Shown: positions 39,183-48,482, counted from the first letter of the stretch. The stretch: DNA of 64,000 nt from Gordonia hongkongensis (GCF_023078355.1 NZ_CP095552.1:1116001-1180000); one strand, 5' to 3'. Translations and numbers: made by a program. The notes: generated by a model not told the origin, from the sequence alone.

Positions 39183-40475
39183 TCAGTCGGTGAGCTCGGT
39201 GGCGTCGATGCTGAACCCGGCGTTGCGGAGACGGTCGATGAGAGCGTCGCCCATCGCCACGGCGGTCGTCAGCACTCCGGCCCGCTTGGGCAGGTGGTCG
39301 CGGTCGAGGGCCAATGCCAGCGCGCTCTCGGCGAGCATCACCGCGGTGGCCTTGTAACCGGGATCGCCCTGGGCGCGCATCCGGGCCTTGTAGCGTCGTC
39401 CGGTGGTCGTCCGCGTGAACGTGTCGACCACGAAATAACCGTTCTCGCGCGCCTTTTCGCTGGGTCCGTCACCGGGCTTCGGCAACACGCGGTCGAGGAC
39501 ACGTCGCGTGGGGCCGAAACTCATCGCTCCCATGAACGCGCCGGTGCCGACCGCGACGGCGCCGGCGATCAGGGTCGACACCGCGGGGACGCCGCCGACG
39601 CTCATCGTCTCCGCGTAGTGGAAGTCCTTGCCGTAAGCGTTGTCCAGCAACGCATTCGAGCGCCGCACGATCCGGGTGTTGTGGGCGGCCATGAAGAAGG
39701 GCGCGAGGGTGCCGCGCAGCGACGGGTCGACCTTCTTGGCGTTGATGATGGACAGGTCGCTCGGTTCGTCGGACAGGCTGACCCGCGGGACCTCGCCGGG
39801 GCCGCCCGAGAGGGCCTGCGGGTTGAGCATGAGCCGTCGGGACTGGGCGTTGCGGGCCTCCTCGGCGATGACCCGCATCGAGTCGATCGTTCCGCCGGAG
39901 ATCCCGCCGCGGAAGGACGCGACGACGAGGGTCGTGTCGGTCATCTCGCCGGCGGCGTCGTCGGAGACCTTTCGATGCAGCGCGTAGGTGGTGATGTCGG
40001 AGGGCACGGAGTCGAAGCCGCAGGAGGGCACGATGCGGGCCCCCGAGGCGGCGGCGACGTCATGGACCTTGTCGATCGCGTACCGCACGAACGGCACCTC
40101 GCCGGTGAGGTCGACGTAATCGGTGCCGGCGGTGGCCGCCGCCACGATGAGGGCCTCGCCGTACTTGAGGTAGGGGCCGACGGTGGTGCAGACGACCTGG
40201 GTGCGCGCGACCATCGCGTCGAGCGCCGCGGGTGATTCCGCGTCGGCGATGATCAGCGGCCAGTCGTGTGCGCGCAACGGCAGCCGCTTGCGGGCGTCGG
40301 TCAGCTTCGACTCATTGCGGCCCGCCAACGCGATCTTCGTACCGATCGGCGCGTGGTCGGCCAGATACCGTGCCGTGAGTTCGCCGACGAAGCCGCTGGC
40401 GCCGTAGACCACGACGTCGAATTCGCGGCCGTGGGAGGTGGATGATGTCGTGTCGGTGTTCGATTCCCCGCTCAT
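39183..40475 (-). CDS. Saccharopine dehydrogenase-like oxidoreductase (trans-acting enoyl reductase family)
   Basis: A 430-residue protein with an N-terminal Rossmann motif VVVYGASGFVGELTARYL, then TTVGPYLKYGEALIVAAATAGTDYVDLTGE, the family core shared with mycobacterial Rv2449c and the trans-acting enoyl reductase Rv2953. A short hydrophobic stretch (STLIAGAVAVGTGAFMGAM) suggests membrane association. The substrate is unknown; lipid metabolism is likely in this order. ATG 40475 is favoured over 40505 because TAAGGT lies 7 bp upstream. Confidence 0.85.
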   Translation of the reverse strand: MSGESNTDTTSSTSHGREFDVVVYGASGFVGELTARYLADHAPIGTKIALAGRNESKLTDARKRLPLRAHDWPLIIADAESPAALDAMVARTQVVCTTVGPYLKYGEALIVAAATAGTDYVDLTGEVPFVRYAIDKVHDVAAASGARIVPSCGFDSVPSDITTYALHRKVSDDAAGEMTDTTLVVASFRGGISGGTIDSMRVIAEEARNAQSRRLMLNPQALSGGPGEVPRVSLSDEPSDLSIINAKKVDPSLRGTLAPFFMAAHNTRIVRRSNALLDNAYGKDFHYAETMSVGGVPAVSTLIAGAVAVGTGAFMGAMSFGPTRRVLDRVLPKPGDGPSEKARENGYFVVDTFTRTTTGRRYKARMRAQGDPGYKATAVMLAESALALALDRDHLPKRAGVLTTAVAMGDALIDRLRNAGFSIDATELTD

Positions 40476-40482
40476 CTTCCCG

Positions 40483-40488
40483 ACCTTA
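40483..40488 (-). promoter_or_regulatory. -10 element (TAAGGT), leaderless
   Basis: It is 7 bp upstream of ATG 40475 and fixes the start of the saccharopine dehydrogenase-like gene. Confidence 0.5.
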
Positions 40489-40532
40489 CGTGGGACCGGG
40501 GTCACACGTAACCGTTGAGTCGGGCGAGACGG

Positions 40533-41618
40533 TCACGACGCCCGCCGAGCGGCGAGGCGCGCGGCGAAGGGCGCCACGAACAGCATGAGCAGGACGCGCA
40601 GGATCTGGGCGGCCACGACGAACGCGACGTTCCCGCCCGCCCCGGTGGCGGCGGCGAGGACGGCGTAGATCCCGCCCGGAGTGGTCGCGAGATAGCAGTC
40701 GAACATCGACTCGCCGGTCCACGCGGACAGCACGACGCCCAGCAGGGCGCAGCCGGCGCCGATGACAAGGATCAGCACGAGCGCCAGCGGCAGGACACGG
40801 CCGATCGCACGCAACCGCGGCATGGTGAATCCGAGGCCCGCCTGCCAGCCGATCACCGCGTAGGCGACCGCCAGCAGTGCGGGGGACACCTCGGCGGAAC
40901 CGGCGATCCCGGTCAGCTCGGCCGCGGTGGCCAGCGCCAGCGGACCCAGCAGACCGGCTGCGGGCATGCGCAGCAACCGGCCGAGCGGGATCCCGACGCC
41001 CAGGCACACCGCCAGCAGCAACAGTCCCCAGCCCTGATTCTGCAGAGTTTCCGCCGACCAGGCGTCGGGTCCCGGTGCGACGGCTCCGCTTTCGGCACCG
41101 AACACGAGCGAGGCGACCACGGGGATGGTGACGGTGACCAGCGCGACGCGCAGGTACTGGATGACCGCGACCATCCGTTCGTCGCCGCCGAACTCGCGGG
41201 TCAGCGCCACCAGCCCGGACGCGCCGCCCGCGACGAGTGCCAGCGAGCCGGTCAGGGAGTCGACGTCTCGGTGCAGCCCGAGCAGGGCGCCGCAGGCGAT
41301 CGAGATGACCAGTGTCCCCAGGCCGATGACGAGTACCGGGAACCACGACGACCCGAGTCCGCCGACGGTCTCGGGCTCGGCCATCGTGCCGATGAAGACG
41401 CCGAGGACACCCTGCGACGCCACGAACGCCCATCGCGGGACGATCGGGTCGTCGGATTCGTCGGCGTCGGTGTTCGTCCGGCCGGGCGCGCGCCCGGCGA
41501 TCGCGAGGGCACCCGCGACCACGAGCCCCGCGAACAGGGCGGCGGCGTCGACCTCGAGGAGCTCCAGAACGAGCGTCGCGACCGCGGTGAGGAGTACCAG
41601 CACTGTCCAGCGACGCAC
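40533..41618 (-). CDS. AbrB-family membrane protein (transporter-like)
   Basis: About 361 residues with 9-10 membrane segments and the duplicated AbrB (ammonia monooxygenase-like) membrane domain: segments such as LVAGGASGLVALTREFGGDERMV in the first half and TTPGGIYAVLAAATGAGGNVAFV in the second are the internal repeats. It is unrelated to the AbrB DNA-binding regulator. Its transport substrate is unknown. GTG 41618 is chosen because TACTGT lies 7 bp upstream; the earlier in-frame GTG at 41627 would overlap that element. Confidence 0.82.
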   Translation of the reverse strand: MRRWTVLVLLTAVATLVLELLEVDAAALFAGLVVAGALAIAGRAPGRTNTDADESDDPIVPRWAFVASQGVLGVFIGTMAEPETVGGLGSSWFPVLVIGLGTLVISIACGALLGLHRDVDSLTGSLALVAGGASGLVALTREFGGDERMVAVIQYLRVALVTVTIPVVASLVFGAESGAVAPGPDAWSAETLQNQGWGLLLLAVCLGVGIPLGRLLRMPAAGLLGPLALATAAELTGIAGSAEVSPALLAVAYAVIGWQAGLGFTMPRLRAIGRVLPLALVLILVIGAGCALLGVVLSAWTGESMFDCYLATTPGGIYAVLAAATGAGGNVAFVVAAQILRVLLMLFVAPFAARLAARRAS

Positions 41619-41625
41619 TGGCTCC

Positions 41626-41631
41626 ACAGTA
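41626..41631 (-). promoter_or_regulatory. -10 element (TACTGT), leaderless
   Basis: It is 7 bp upstream of GTG 41618 of the AbrB-family gene. Confidence 0.45.
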
Positions 41632-41637
41632 GGCCCG

Positions 41638-41693
41638 CCGCCGGGAGCGGAGCGAGCGGGGCGAATGTCGCCGCCGGGAGCGGAGTGAGCGGG
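41638..41693. repeat. Two direct copies of a GC-rich motif
   Basis: CGCCGGGAGCGGAGYGAGCGGG-like units occur twice in tandem, separated by about 8 bp, between two minus-strand genes. A third copy is inside the 3' end of the tyrosine phosphatase gene near 25613. Function unknown. Confidence 0.6.
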
Positions 41694-41696
41694 ACC

Positions 41697-42314
41697 TCAG
41701 ACCGGCCGGGCGGTCCCGACGGTCAGCGCGCCGAACGGCTTCGGTACGCCGGGCTGATAGAACGCATCGACCGGCCCGAGTGCGAAGCCGGCGGCAGTGA
41801 GCTCGGCGCGTACGTCGCGGGTGAGATGGCAGCCGCCTGCGACGCGTTTCTGGATCGGTTCGAGTCGGCGCTGCCACCGCCGGACGCGGGCGTCGGGGGC
41901 GGAACCGTGTTCGAGGAATCCGAGTTGTCCGTCCGGACGCAGCACGCGGCGGAGTTCGGCGAGCGCCGCCTGGTGGTCGGGGATGGTGCACAGGGTGAAG
42001 GTGGTGAGCGCGGCGTCGAACGAGTCGTCGTCGAACGGCAGTCGTTGGCCGTCGAGTCCGGCACGTTCGATGGGCACCGGGGAGGTGGCGACGCGGTCGG
42101 CGGCCATCGACCATCCGACGGTCGACGGTTCGACGGCCGCGACCTCGGTGAGCCCGGCCGGGTAGACGCCGACGTTGAGGCCCGAGCCGAAGCCGATCTC
42201 GATCATCCGGCCGGACAACGACGCGCAGGCCCGCGCGCGCAGCGGGGTCAACGCCGCCATGCCGCAGGTGCGCTCGATGAGGTGCGGCAGGACTCGATCG
42301 TCGTAAAAGCCCAC
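41697..42314 (-). CDS. SAM-dependent class I methyltransferase
   Basis: A 205-residue Rossmann methyltransferase with motif I MIEIGFGSGLNVGVYP, an acidic motif II (VAAVEPS), LPFDDDSFDAALTTFTLC and LRRVLRPDGQLGFLEHG, as in the UbiE/YrrT group. It is close to actinobacterial small-molecule methyltransferases of unknown substrate. It starts with GTG at 42314, 6 bp after TACCCT, and is divergent from menD with the two leaderless promoters back to back in 64 bp. Confidence 0.87.
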   Translation of the reverse strand: MGFYDDRVLPHLIERTCGMAALTPLRARACASLSGRMIEIGFGSGLNVGVYPAGLTEVAAVEPSTVGWSMAADRVATSPVPIERAGLDGQRLPFDDDSFDAALTTFTLCTIPDHQAALAELRRVLRPDGQLGFLEHGSAPDARVRRWQRRLEPIQKRVAGGCHLTRDVRAELTAAGFALGPVDAFYQPGVPKPFGALTVGTARPV

Positions 42315-42320
42315 GTGACG

Positions 42321-42326
42321 AGGGTA
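42321..42326 (-). promoter_or_regulatory. -10 element (TACCCT), leaderless methyltransferase
   Basis: It is 6 bp from GTG 42314. Confidence 0.5.
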
Positions 42327-42366
42327 ACCCCGCTCCCCGCCGCGATGTGTGGACTCGGGAGAGCAC

Positions 42367-42372
42367 TAGGCT
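42367..42372 (+). promoter_or_regulatory. -10 element (TAGGCT), leaderless menD
   Basis: It is 6 bp from the menD ATG and identical to the hexamer in front of menB. Confidence 0.55.
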
Positions 42373-42378
42373 TGTGGG

Positions 42379-44082
42379 ATGAACCGACCGGCCCAGAACG
42401 CCCCCGGGCCCAACCCGTCCACACTGCAGGCCCGGGTCATCGTCGACGAGATGATCCGCGGCGGTGTCCGCGAGGCCGTGCTGTGTCCGGGGTCGCGCAA
42501 CGCGCCGCTCGCCTTCGCCCTCCACGCCGCCGACGCCGCCGGGCGATTGCGTCTGCACGTGCGGATCGACGAGCGCTCGGCGGGTTATCTGGCTCTGGGG
42601 CTCGCGGTGTCGTCTGGACAGCCCGTCCCCATCGTGATGACCAGCGGCACCGCCGTGGCGAACATGGGACCGGCGGTCTTCGAGGCCAACTATGCGCGGG
42701 TGCCCCTGGTCGTCGTCAGCGCCAACCGGCCGTACGAGCTGCTCGGTTCCGGCGCCAACCAGACCGTCGAACAGTTCGGCATCTTCGGGACCCAGGTGCG
42801 TGCGGCGATCAGTCTGGGCCTCGCCGAACAGGATCTCGACACCAACAGCCAGTGGCGGTCGGCGGTCGGTCGCGTGCTCGCCGCCGCCCGGGGCGCGCGT
42901 ACCGGCAACGCCGGCCCGGTGCAGTTCGACATCCCGCTGCGCGAACCGCTGGTCCCCGACCCGGACGAACTCGCCGGCCCCGACCCGTCGACCGACCTCG
43001 GCTCCTTCTCCGGACGGCCCGGCGGACTGCCCTGGACGCAGGCGCCGGTCGGCAAGCTCGACGTCCCGCTGCCCATCGACCTGTCCCTGGACACCGTGGT
43101 CGTGTCGGGGCACGGGTCGGGTGTCCATCCGGGGCTTGCCGGGATCCCCACGGTCGCCGAACCGACGGCACCGCGGCCGGTGACGCCGCTGCATCCGCTG
43201 GGCCTGAACTCCGTCCGGCCCCAGCAGGCGATCATCTGCGGTCGGCCGACGCTGCACCGCGGGGTGTCCCGCCTGCTCGCCGACCCCGAGGTCCGCGTCT
43301 ACGCGCTGACCACCGGTCCGCGCTGGCCCGACGTCTCCGGCAACGTCTACGCGACCGGCACCCGGATCGAGGTCGTCGGCGAGCCGCGCGAGGACTGGCT
43401 CAAGGAGTGCGCGGCGGTACAGGAGCGGGCGGCCTTCGCCGTCACCGCCGAACTCGACGAGCCGGGCCCGGCCACCGGGCTCCACGTCGCACGGGCGGTC
43501 AGCGACGCCATGGCCGCCGGCGACCAACTCGTCGTCGGCGCCAGCAACCCCATCCGGGACATCGCCCTGGCCGGCCGGATCACCGACGGGGTGCGGGTCC
43601 TCTCGAACCGCGGGGTCGCGGGTATCGACGGAACCAATTCGACGGCGATCGGTGCCGCCATGGCACGTGAACGGGATCAGGCCGGCGCGCGGACCATCGC
43701 CCTGATGGGCGACCTGACCTTCGTGCACGACGCGACCGGTCTGGTCATCGGCCCGGGCGAGCCGCGCCCGACATCGCTGCGGATCGTGGTCGCCAACGAC
43801 GACGGCGGCGGGATCTTCGGTCTGCTCGAACAGGGCGACCCGCGCTACAACACCGGGCTGTACGCCGGGGCCTACGAGCGGGTCTTCGGGACCCCGCATC
43901 GGACCGACATCGCGTCGATGTGCGCGGGTTTCCACATCCCGCATCGTCGGGTCGGGGTCGGTGAGGTCGGCGCGGTGCTCGCGGAGGAGCCTGCTCCCGG
44001 CGGGATCGAGGTCGTCGAGGTCGCCACCGACCGCGAACGGCTGCGATCCGTGCACGCGGCGATCGCGGCGCGACTGCGGTAG
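42379..44082 (+). CDS. menD: 2-succinyl-5-enolpyruvyl-6-hydroxy-3-cyclohexene-1-carboxylate synthase
   Basis: A 567-residue thiamine diphosphate enzyme of menaquinone synthesis that joins isochorismate and 2-oxoglutarate. It has [14 protein letters not shown] and [15 protein letters not shown] at the N-terminus, [31 protein letters not shown], and the C-terminal diphosphate/Mg region [13 protein letters not shown] followed by [16 protein letters not shown]. The length is typical. It heads a run of menaquinone-related genes ordered as in mycobacteria (Rv0555 onward). Confidence 0.97.
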   Translation: MNRPAQNAPGPNPSTLQARVIVDEMIRGGVREAVLCPGSRNAPLAFALHAADAAGRLRLHVRIDERSAGYLALGLAVSSGQPVPIVMTSGTAVANMGPAVFEANYARVPLVVVSANRPYELLGSGANQTVEQFGIFGTQVRAAISLGLAEQDLDTNSQWRSAVGRVLAAARGARTGNAGPVQFDIPLREPLVPDPDELAGPDPSTDLGSFSGRPGGLPWTQAPVGKLDVPLPIDLSLDTVVVSGHGSGVHPGLAGIPTVAEPTAPRPVTPLHPLGLNSVRPQQAIICGRPTLHRGVSRLLADPEVRVYALTTGPRWPDVSGNVYATGTRIEVVGEPREDWLKECAAVQERAAFAVTAELDEPGPATGLHVARAVSDAMAAGDQLVVGASNPIRDIALAGRITDGVRVLSNRGVAGIDGTNSTAIGAAMARERDQAGARTIALMGDLTFVHDATGLVIGPGEPRPTSLRIVVANDDGGGIFGLLEQGDPRYNTGLYAGAYERVFGTPHRTDIASMCAGFHIPHRRVGVGEVGAVLAEEPAPGGIEVVEVATDRERLRSVHAAIAARLR

Positions 44083-44146
44083 GGCTGTCGGTGCGTCCCG
44101 GCGGTGCGCGACCGGTCGGTCCGGACGCCGGCGGATCGGTGCCCGC

Positions 44147-44152
44147 TAGTCT
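44147..44152 (+). promoter_or_regulatory. -10 element (TAGTCT), leaderless
   Basis: It is 7 bp upstream of ATG 44160 of the DUF3592 gene. Confidence 0.5.
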
Positions 44153-44159
44153 GAACGGC

Positions 44160-44693
44160 ATGAATCCGGTGATCCAGCGACGCGTGCAGCTCGGCCTGCT
44201 CGTCGTCGGCGTGACGATCACCTTCATGGCGATGACGCTCATCGCCGGTTGTTTCAAGAACGATGCGACGATCGAGGCCAGCAAGGCGACCGTGATGGCC
44301 GAGGTCGTGTCCGTGGACAGCCTGCACGCCGCGGTGAATTTCCAGACACCCGACGGCTCGTTCCACAGTCCCCGCTTCGGGCTGCTGTATCCGACCGAGC
44401 TGAGCGAGGGACAGCGCATCAGCGTCGACTACGCGGTCTACAACCCGGATCTCGCTCGCCCGACCGGCCGCACCGCGGTGCTGTCGATCATCCCCGCCCT
44501 CTCGGTGATGGTCGGAGCGTGGCTCGTGATCGGCCTGCTGATGGTCGGGGTCGCGGAGTCCAGTCGCCGCTGGGCCCGTCGCGGCACCGCCGACGACGCT
44601 GTCGCCGAGGACTCCGACGCCGGCAGCGACGCGGCAGAACGGGACCCGGCCGCGGCCGACCGGGACGAGACCGTCAGCCCGGGATCACCCTGA
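44160..44693 (+). CDS. DUF3592-type membrane protein (Rv0556-like)
   Basis: A 177-residue protein with two membrane segments (LGLLVVGVTITFMAMTLIAGCF and IIPALSVMVGAWLVIGLLMVGV) flanking an extracytoplasmic beta-rich domain (VNFQTPDGSFHSPRFGLLYPTELSEGQRI), the DUF3592 layout, then an acidic disordered tail. It sits directly after menD, as does Rv0556 in M. tuberculosis. No function is established. ATG 44160 is supported by TAGTCT at 7 bp. Its end overlaps the convergent peptidase gene by 20 bp. Confidence 0.8.
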   Translation: MNPVIQRRVQLGLLVVGVTITFMAMTLIAGCFKNDATIEASKATVMAEVVSVDSLHAAVNFQTPDGSFHSPRFGLLYPTELSEGQRISVDYAVYNPDLARPTGRTAVLSIIPALSVMVGAWLVIGLLMVGVAESSRRWARRGTADDAVAEDSDAGSDAAERDPAAADRDETVSPGSP

Positions 44694-45294
44694 GGTCTCC
44701 GCCGGCGACGACGATCGCCTCGGCGTCGGTCAGGAAGTGCAGCCGGTGCTCGGCGCCGAACCGTTGCCTCGTCGCCTCGATCGGTCCGCGACCCCCGACG
44801 GTGCCCTCCGCGTGCGGGATCACCGTGGTGTCGATGAGGCCGAGGCCCGCGGTCGAGGTCAGGGGTGCGGCCTCGGCGGGATCGTCGAGCAGCGCCAGGG
44901 GAGCGATGTCGGGGCCGACAACCGCGGCGCCCGCGCTGACCCCGATGTAGGGGAGGCCGGCGCGGACCGCGTCGACGAGGGTGCGGTCGGCACCCGCCAG
45001 GCGCAGCGCCCCGAGCAGGTGGAAGGTGTTGCCGCCGGCGACGAACACCGCGTCGACCCCGGCGAGCTCCCGGGTGAAGACGGCTGACCCGGTCAGTTCT
45101 GGATCGAGGTCGGTCACCTCGAAACCCTGCTGCCGAAGGGTGTCCCGCTCGAGGTCGAGCCACGCGTGATCGGTATAGATCGACGACGCGGTGGGGACGT
45201 AGCCGATGCGGCAGCCCGGCCCGGTCAACGGGGCGAGGAACTGCGGGACCGGGGTGAGCCAGCGACTCAGCAGCAGGAGGTGGGTGTCGGCCAC
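44674..45294 (-). CDS. Peptidase E-like (family S51) protein
   Basis: About 206 residues of the class I glutamine-amidotransferase-like fold with GVDAVFVAGGNTFHLLGAL and the nucleophile elbow GVSAGAAVVGPDI, where Ser replaces the amidotransferase Cys, as in alpha-aspartyl dipeptidase. The start is uncertain: GTG 45294 begins at VADTHLLLLS with CAGAGT 6 bp upstream, and an upstream in-frame start at 45357 would add 21 unconserved-looking residues. It interrupts the otherwise mycobacteria-like menaquinone gene order. Confidence 0.8.
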   Translation of the reverse strand: MADTHLLLLSRWLTPVPQFLAPLTGPGCRIGYVPTASSIYTDHAWLDLERDTLRQQGFEVTDLDPELTGSAVFTRELAGVDAVFVAGGNTFHLLGALRLAGADRTLVDAVRAGLPYIGVSAGAAVVGPDIAPLALLDDPAEAAPLTSTAGLGLIDTTVIPHAEGTVGGRGPIEATRQRFGAEHRLHFLTDAEAIVVAGGDLRVIPG

Positions 45295-45402
45295 CCCTCC
45301 ACTCTGCCCGGTGGCCGGGGCAACGCACCGTTCATCCTGAATTGGGTGGGCCGACACGTGCGCCGTGTGGTCCGGTCAATTCTGCGGGGGACGATCGCGA
45401 TC

Positions 45403-46557
45403 ATGCGCGTCGCGATCGTCGCCGAGAGCTTCCTGCCCCAGATGAACGGGGTGGTCAATTCCGTCCTCCGGGTTGTCGACCATCTCGAGTCCACCGGCCA
45501 CACCGCCGTCGTCATCGCACCCGACACCCCGCGCGGCGTGCCGGGCGGGCCGCGGATGGTCGGCCGCCGGACCCCGGTGCACCTGCTGCCCGCGGTGCAG
45601 GTGCCGCGGGTGACCTCGCTCCCGGTGGGAGTGCCGTCGCCGCTGCTGTACCGCACCCTGCGCGACTTCGAACCGGATGTCGTCCACCTGGCGTCACCGT
45701 TCGTGGTGGGTGCCGCGGGCGCAGTCGCTGCCCGGGCGCTCGGCGTGCCCGTGGTCGCCGTGTTCCAGACCGACGTCGCCGGGTTTGCGGCAGCGTACCG
45801 GCTGGGCGCGGTGGAGAAGCTGGCCTGGCGCTACACACGCCGGCTGCACGAGATGTGCGACCTCACCCTCGCGCCGTCGACCGCGACGCTGGAGGTCCTC
45901 GCCGCCCACGGCATACCGCGACTCGCGCGCTGGGGTCGCGGCGTCGACGTCGGACTCTTCTCGCCGGACAAGCGCGACCCGTCGCTGCGCGCGGACTGGC
46001 TGGGTGCCGCCCGCGACGCACTGGTGGTCGGGTTCGTGGGTCGGCTCGCGCCGGAGAAGCACGTCGAGCGCCTGGCCGGACTGTCGGGGAACCCGCGTGT
46101 GCAGTTGGTGATCGTCGGGGACGGCCCCGAGCGGGACCGGCTCCAGCGCGCGATGCCGGATGCGGTGTTCACCGGCGAACTGCGCGGGGAGGCGCTGGCC
46201 CGCGCGTACGCGAGCTTCGACGTCTTCGTGCACGCCGGCGAACACGAGACGTTCTGTCAGGCCATCCAGGAGGCGATGGCCAGCGGTCTGCCCGTGATCG
46301 GCCCCGACGCGGGCGGCCCCCGCGACCTGGTGTCGGCGTTCCGGACCGGATATCTGCTGGCGGTCGGACGCTTCGCCGAGGAGCTGCCCGCGATCGTCGA
46401 ATCCCTGCACGACGAGTCGGTCCGGGCGGCGTTCGGCCGAGCCGCGGTACAGGCCGTGCGTGCGCGCACCTGGCCGTCGGTGTGCGCGGAGCTCGTCGGC
46501 CACTACGCGCGCGTGACGGGCCGCGGAGTCGTCACCGAGGTGGGGCGGCCCGCCTGA
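45403..46557 (+). CDS. mgtA: GDP-mannose-dependent alpha-mannosyltransferase, MgtA-like
   Basis: A 384-residue GT4 enzyme. It opens MRVAIVAESFLPQMNGVVNSV, has VVHLASPFVVGAAG, RWGRGVDVGLFSP, FVGRLAPEKHVERL and the donor E-x7-E motif in HETFCQAIQEAMASG. In mycobacteria and corynebacteria the orthologue (Rv0557) adds mannose to glucuronic-acid or inositol-linked glycolipids on the cytosolic face. ATG 45403 has GGGGGA about 11 bp upstream and begins exactly at the conserved block. The position between the DUF3592 gene and menG matches Rv0557. Confidence 0.92.
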   Translation: MRVAIVAESFLPQMNGVVNSVLRVVDHLESTGHTAVVIAPDTPRGVPGGPRMVGRRTPVHLLPAVQVPRVTSLPVGVPSPLLYRTLRDFEPDVVHLASPFVVGAAGAVAARALGVPVVAVFQTDVAGFAAAYRLGAVEKLAWRYTRRLHEMCDLTLAPSTATLEVLAAHGIPRLARWGRGVDVGLFSPDKRDPSLRADWLGAARDALVVGFVGRLAPEKHVERLAGLSGNPRVQLVIVGDGPERDRLQRAMPDAVFTGELRGEALARAYASFDVFVHAGEHETFCQAIQEAMASGLPVIGPDAGGPRDLVSAFRTGYLLAVGRFAEELPAIVESLHDESVRAAFGRAAVQAVRARTWPSVCAELVGHYARVTGRGVVTEVGRPA

Positions 46558-46619
46558 GGTCGCGGCCGACCGCCCGGCGAGACGACGCACCTCACGGCGG
46601 TCCTGGCCCGAACGACCGG

Positions 46620-46625
46620 TAGCGT
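46620..46625 (+). promoter_or_regulatory. -10 element (TAGCGT), leaderless menG
   Basis: It is 7 bp upstream of ATG 46633 and argues against the in-frame GTG at 46624. Confidence 0.5.
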
Positions 46626-46632
46626 GATCGGC

Positions 46633-47367
46633 ATGTCATCGACGGGCGCGACACCACCGGAACGAGCGGGTCTGGGCCGGAGTGTCGGCCGGGCAAGTCT
46701 GGAGAAGGACCCGGCCGAGGTCGCGGCCATGTTCGACGGCGTCGCACGCCGCTACGACCTCACCAACACGGTCCTGTCGTTCGGCCGGGATCGCGGCTGG
46801 CGCAAGAAGACTCGTAGGGCACTCGACCTGCGTCCGGGCGACGTCGTCCTCGACCTCGCGGCGGGCACCGCGGTGTCGACCGTCGAACTCGCCTCCTCGG
46901 GGGCGCACTGCATCGCCGCGGACTTCTCGCTCGGCATGCTCAAGGCCGGTGCGCATCGGGACGTGCCGAAGGTCGCCGCCGACGCCCTGTCGCTCCCGTT
47001 CGCCGACGATTCGTTCGACGCCGCCACCATCTCCTTCGGTCTGCGCAACGTCAACGACGTCCCGACGGCGCTCGCCGAGCTCCGTCGGGTACTCAAGCCC
47101 GGCGGACGTCTGGTGATCTGCGAGTTCTCCACGCCGACGCTGAAGCCGTTCCGCACGGTGTACATGGAGTACCTGATGAAGGCGCTGCCCGCGGTCGCGA
47201 CCAAGGTGTCGAGCAGCCCGGCCGCGTATGTCTATCTCGCCGAGTCGATCCGGGCGTGGCCGGACCAGTTCGCGCTGGGCGACCTCATCCGCGACGCCGG
47301 GTTCACCGGGGTGCGGTGGGAGAACATGACCGGTGGGATCGCCGCGATCCACTCGGCGCGGGCCTAG
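46633..47367 (+). CDS. menG: Demethylmenaquinone methyltransferase
   Basis: A 244-residue UbiE/MenG enzyme that C-methylates demethylmenaquinone using SAM. It has [24 protein letters not shown], motif [53 protein letters not shown] and the C-terminal [12 protein letters not shown] and [11 protein letters not shown]. All are diagnostic. The TAG stop lies inside a CTAG that flanks an inserted 158-bp element. Confidence 0.95.
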   Translation: MSSTGATPPERAGLGRSVGRASLEKDPAEVAAMFDGVARRYDLTNTVLSFGRDRGWRKKTRRALDLRPGDVVLDLAAGTAVSTVELASSGAHCIAADFSLGMLKAGAHRDVPKVAADALSLPFADDSFDAATISFGLRNVNDVPTALAELRRVLKPGGRLVICEFSTPTLKPFRTVYMEYLMKALPAVATKVSSSPAAYVYLAESIRAWPDQFALGDLIRDAGFTGVRWENMTGGIAAIHSARA

Positions 47368-47525
47368 TGGTGTGTCTCGGAAATAAGTGACTGGTCTCCG
47401 GCGCTCGATCGGCGCCTGGCTGCGTTGTCGTCGGTCGAGATAGCTCCGCTATCCCTCCCTCCTCCGCCTTGCCAGACCACCGATCGCTCCACCGGATACC
47501 GGCCACCTATTTCCTAGACACACCA
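47368..47525. mobile_element. MITE-like palindromic element with CTAG target duplication
   Basis: A 158-bp non-coding element with imperfect terminal inverted repeats of about 33 bp (left TGGTGTGTCTCGGAAATA, right end its near-exact complement) and smaller hairpins inside (GATAG..CTATC). It is flanked by CTAG on both sides (47364-47367 and 47526-47529), consistent with a 4-bp target duplication as made by some IS5-family elements. The two CTAG copies supply the TAG stops of menG and the opposing DUF2236 gene. Confidence 0.75.
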
Positions 47526-48482
47526 CTAGGAGGTCGCGGCCCGCGGGGTCTCGTCGTGCGACACCGGGCACCCGGGCGCGAAGGTGCCGAGGTCGTCGAT
47601 TCGGAAACCGCCGGGATAGCTGCGAACCTGCTTCGTCTGGCGACCGAAGAGCGGTTCGGTGCGGGGTGACGCGAAGAGGCGGATCGCGAGCCCGCGAGCC
47701 TTGAGCCCGCCGCGCACCAGGACCCGTTCGACCGCGGTCGGTTTCGGATATCCGAACGCGCCGAGGAGCCGATCGTCCATGAGCGCGAACGACATCCGAC
47801 GCACCACCGCCCGCGGCAGCAGCTTGTAGGGCATGAACGTGCCGAGGAGGTCGAGGGTGGCGTCGGCGACGGCGAGCGAGTCGGGACTGAAGGCGAAGTG
47901 GGCGGTCTCGTACTCGTCGTAGAACGTCTTGAAGTCGTCGTAGGTCTCGGGGATGTCCTTGATGCCCATCAGCTGGCCGAGCCGGCGGTAGTAGTTGGTG
48001 AGACCGAGGACCTCGTGGTTGGTCAGCGAGCGCCACTCATAGGAGTTGACCCACTCGACCGGGCAGACGACGAAAGTGGCCAGCACATAGAGGAAGTCGC
48101 TGTTGGGGATGTCGTACATCCCGTGCATCTGGTTGATGCGCCGGATACCGGCCCGTCCGGCCGGGCTGTCGACCCCGTGCTCGATCGGGGCGTCGAGCAG
48201 CAGGACCGTGTCGTCGTAGCGCTTCTGCGTCGACTCGGTGAACTGGCTGGTCTTGTAGAGAAGGTCGCCGATGGACGGCACCGCGTAGGTGCGGAACAGG
48301 GCGAAGCTCAACGCCTGTGTGATGCCCCACGGGAATTCCTGCGTGCCCAGGGCGCGGGCGATCGCGGTCGGGTCACCGACGGCATCCATGCGGTCGATCT
48401 CGCCGCGCAGGTGGTAGCGCTGTGCCAGGCGGTTCTGGACGGCGTGCTTGGCTCGGGTGGCGAGAGTGGATGCGGCGGACAT
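47526..48482 (-). CDS. DUF2236 / MpaB-family oxygenase-like protein
   Basis: A 318-residue protein of the DUF2236 family, which includes latex-clearing rubber oxygenase and fungal MpaB. The family features are an N-terminal EFPWGITQALSFALFRTYAVPSI, a central helical region with QMHGMYDIPNSDFLYVLATF and the VCPVEWVNSYEWR segment. Haem binding is known for Lcp but not shown for this branch. The ATG has AGGAG 7 bp upstream. Its TAG stop is provided by the right-hand CTAG of the inserted element. Confidence 0.85.
   Translation of the reverse strand: MSAASTLATRAKHAVQNRLAQRYHLRGEIDRMDAVGDPTAIARALGTQEFPWGITQALSFALFRTYAVPSIGDLLYKTSQFTESTQKRYDDTVLLLDAPIEHGVDSPAGRAGIRRINQMHGMYDIPNSDFLYVLATFVVCPVEWVNSYEWRSLTNHEVLGLTNYYRRLGQLMGIKDIPETYDDFKTFYDEYETAHFAFSPDSLAVADATLDLLGTFMPYKLLPRAVVRRMSFALMDDRLLGAFGYPKPTAVERVLVRGGLKARGLAIRLFASPRTEPLFGRQTKQVRSYPGGFRIDDLGTFAPGCPVSHDETPRAATS

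Noticed and set aside
40486-44055. Very long open frames on both strands covering AbrB, methyltransferase and menD
   Set aside because: They cross several well-recognised genes and consist of low-information Arg/Gly/Asp sequence.
44091-44159. Upstream in-frame start for the DUF3592 protein
   Set aside because: The extension is Gly/Pro-rich, and a -10 hexamer sits 7 bp before ATG 44160.
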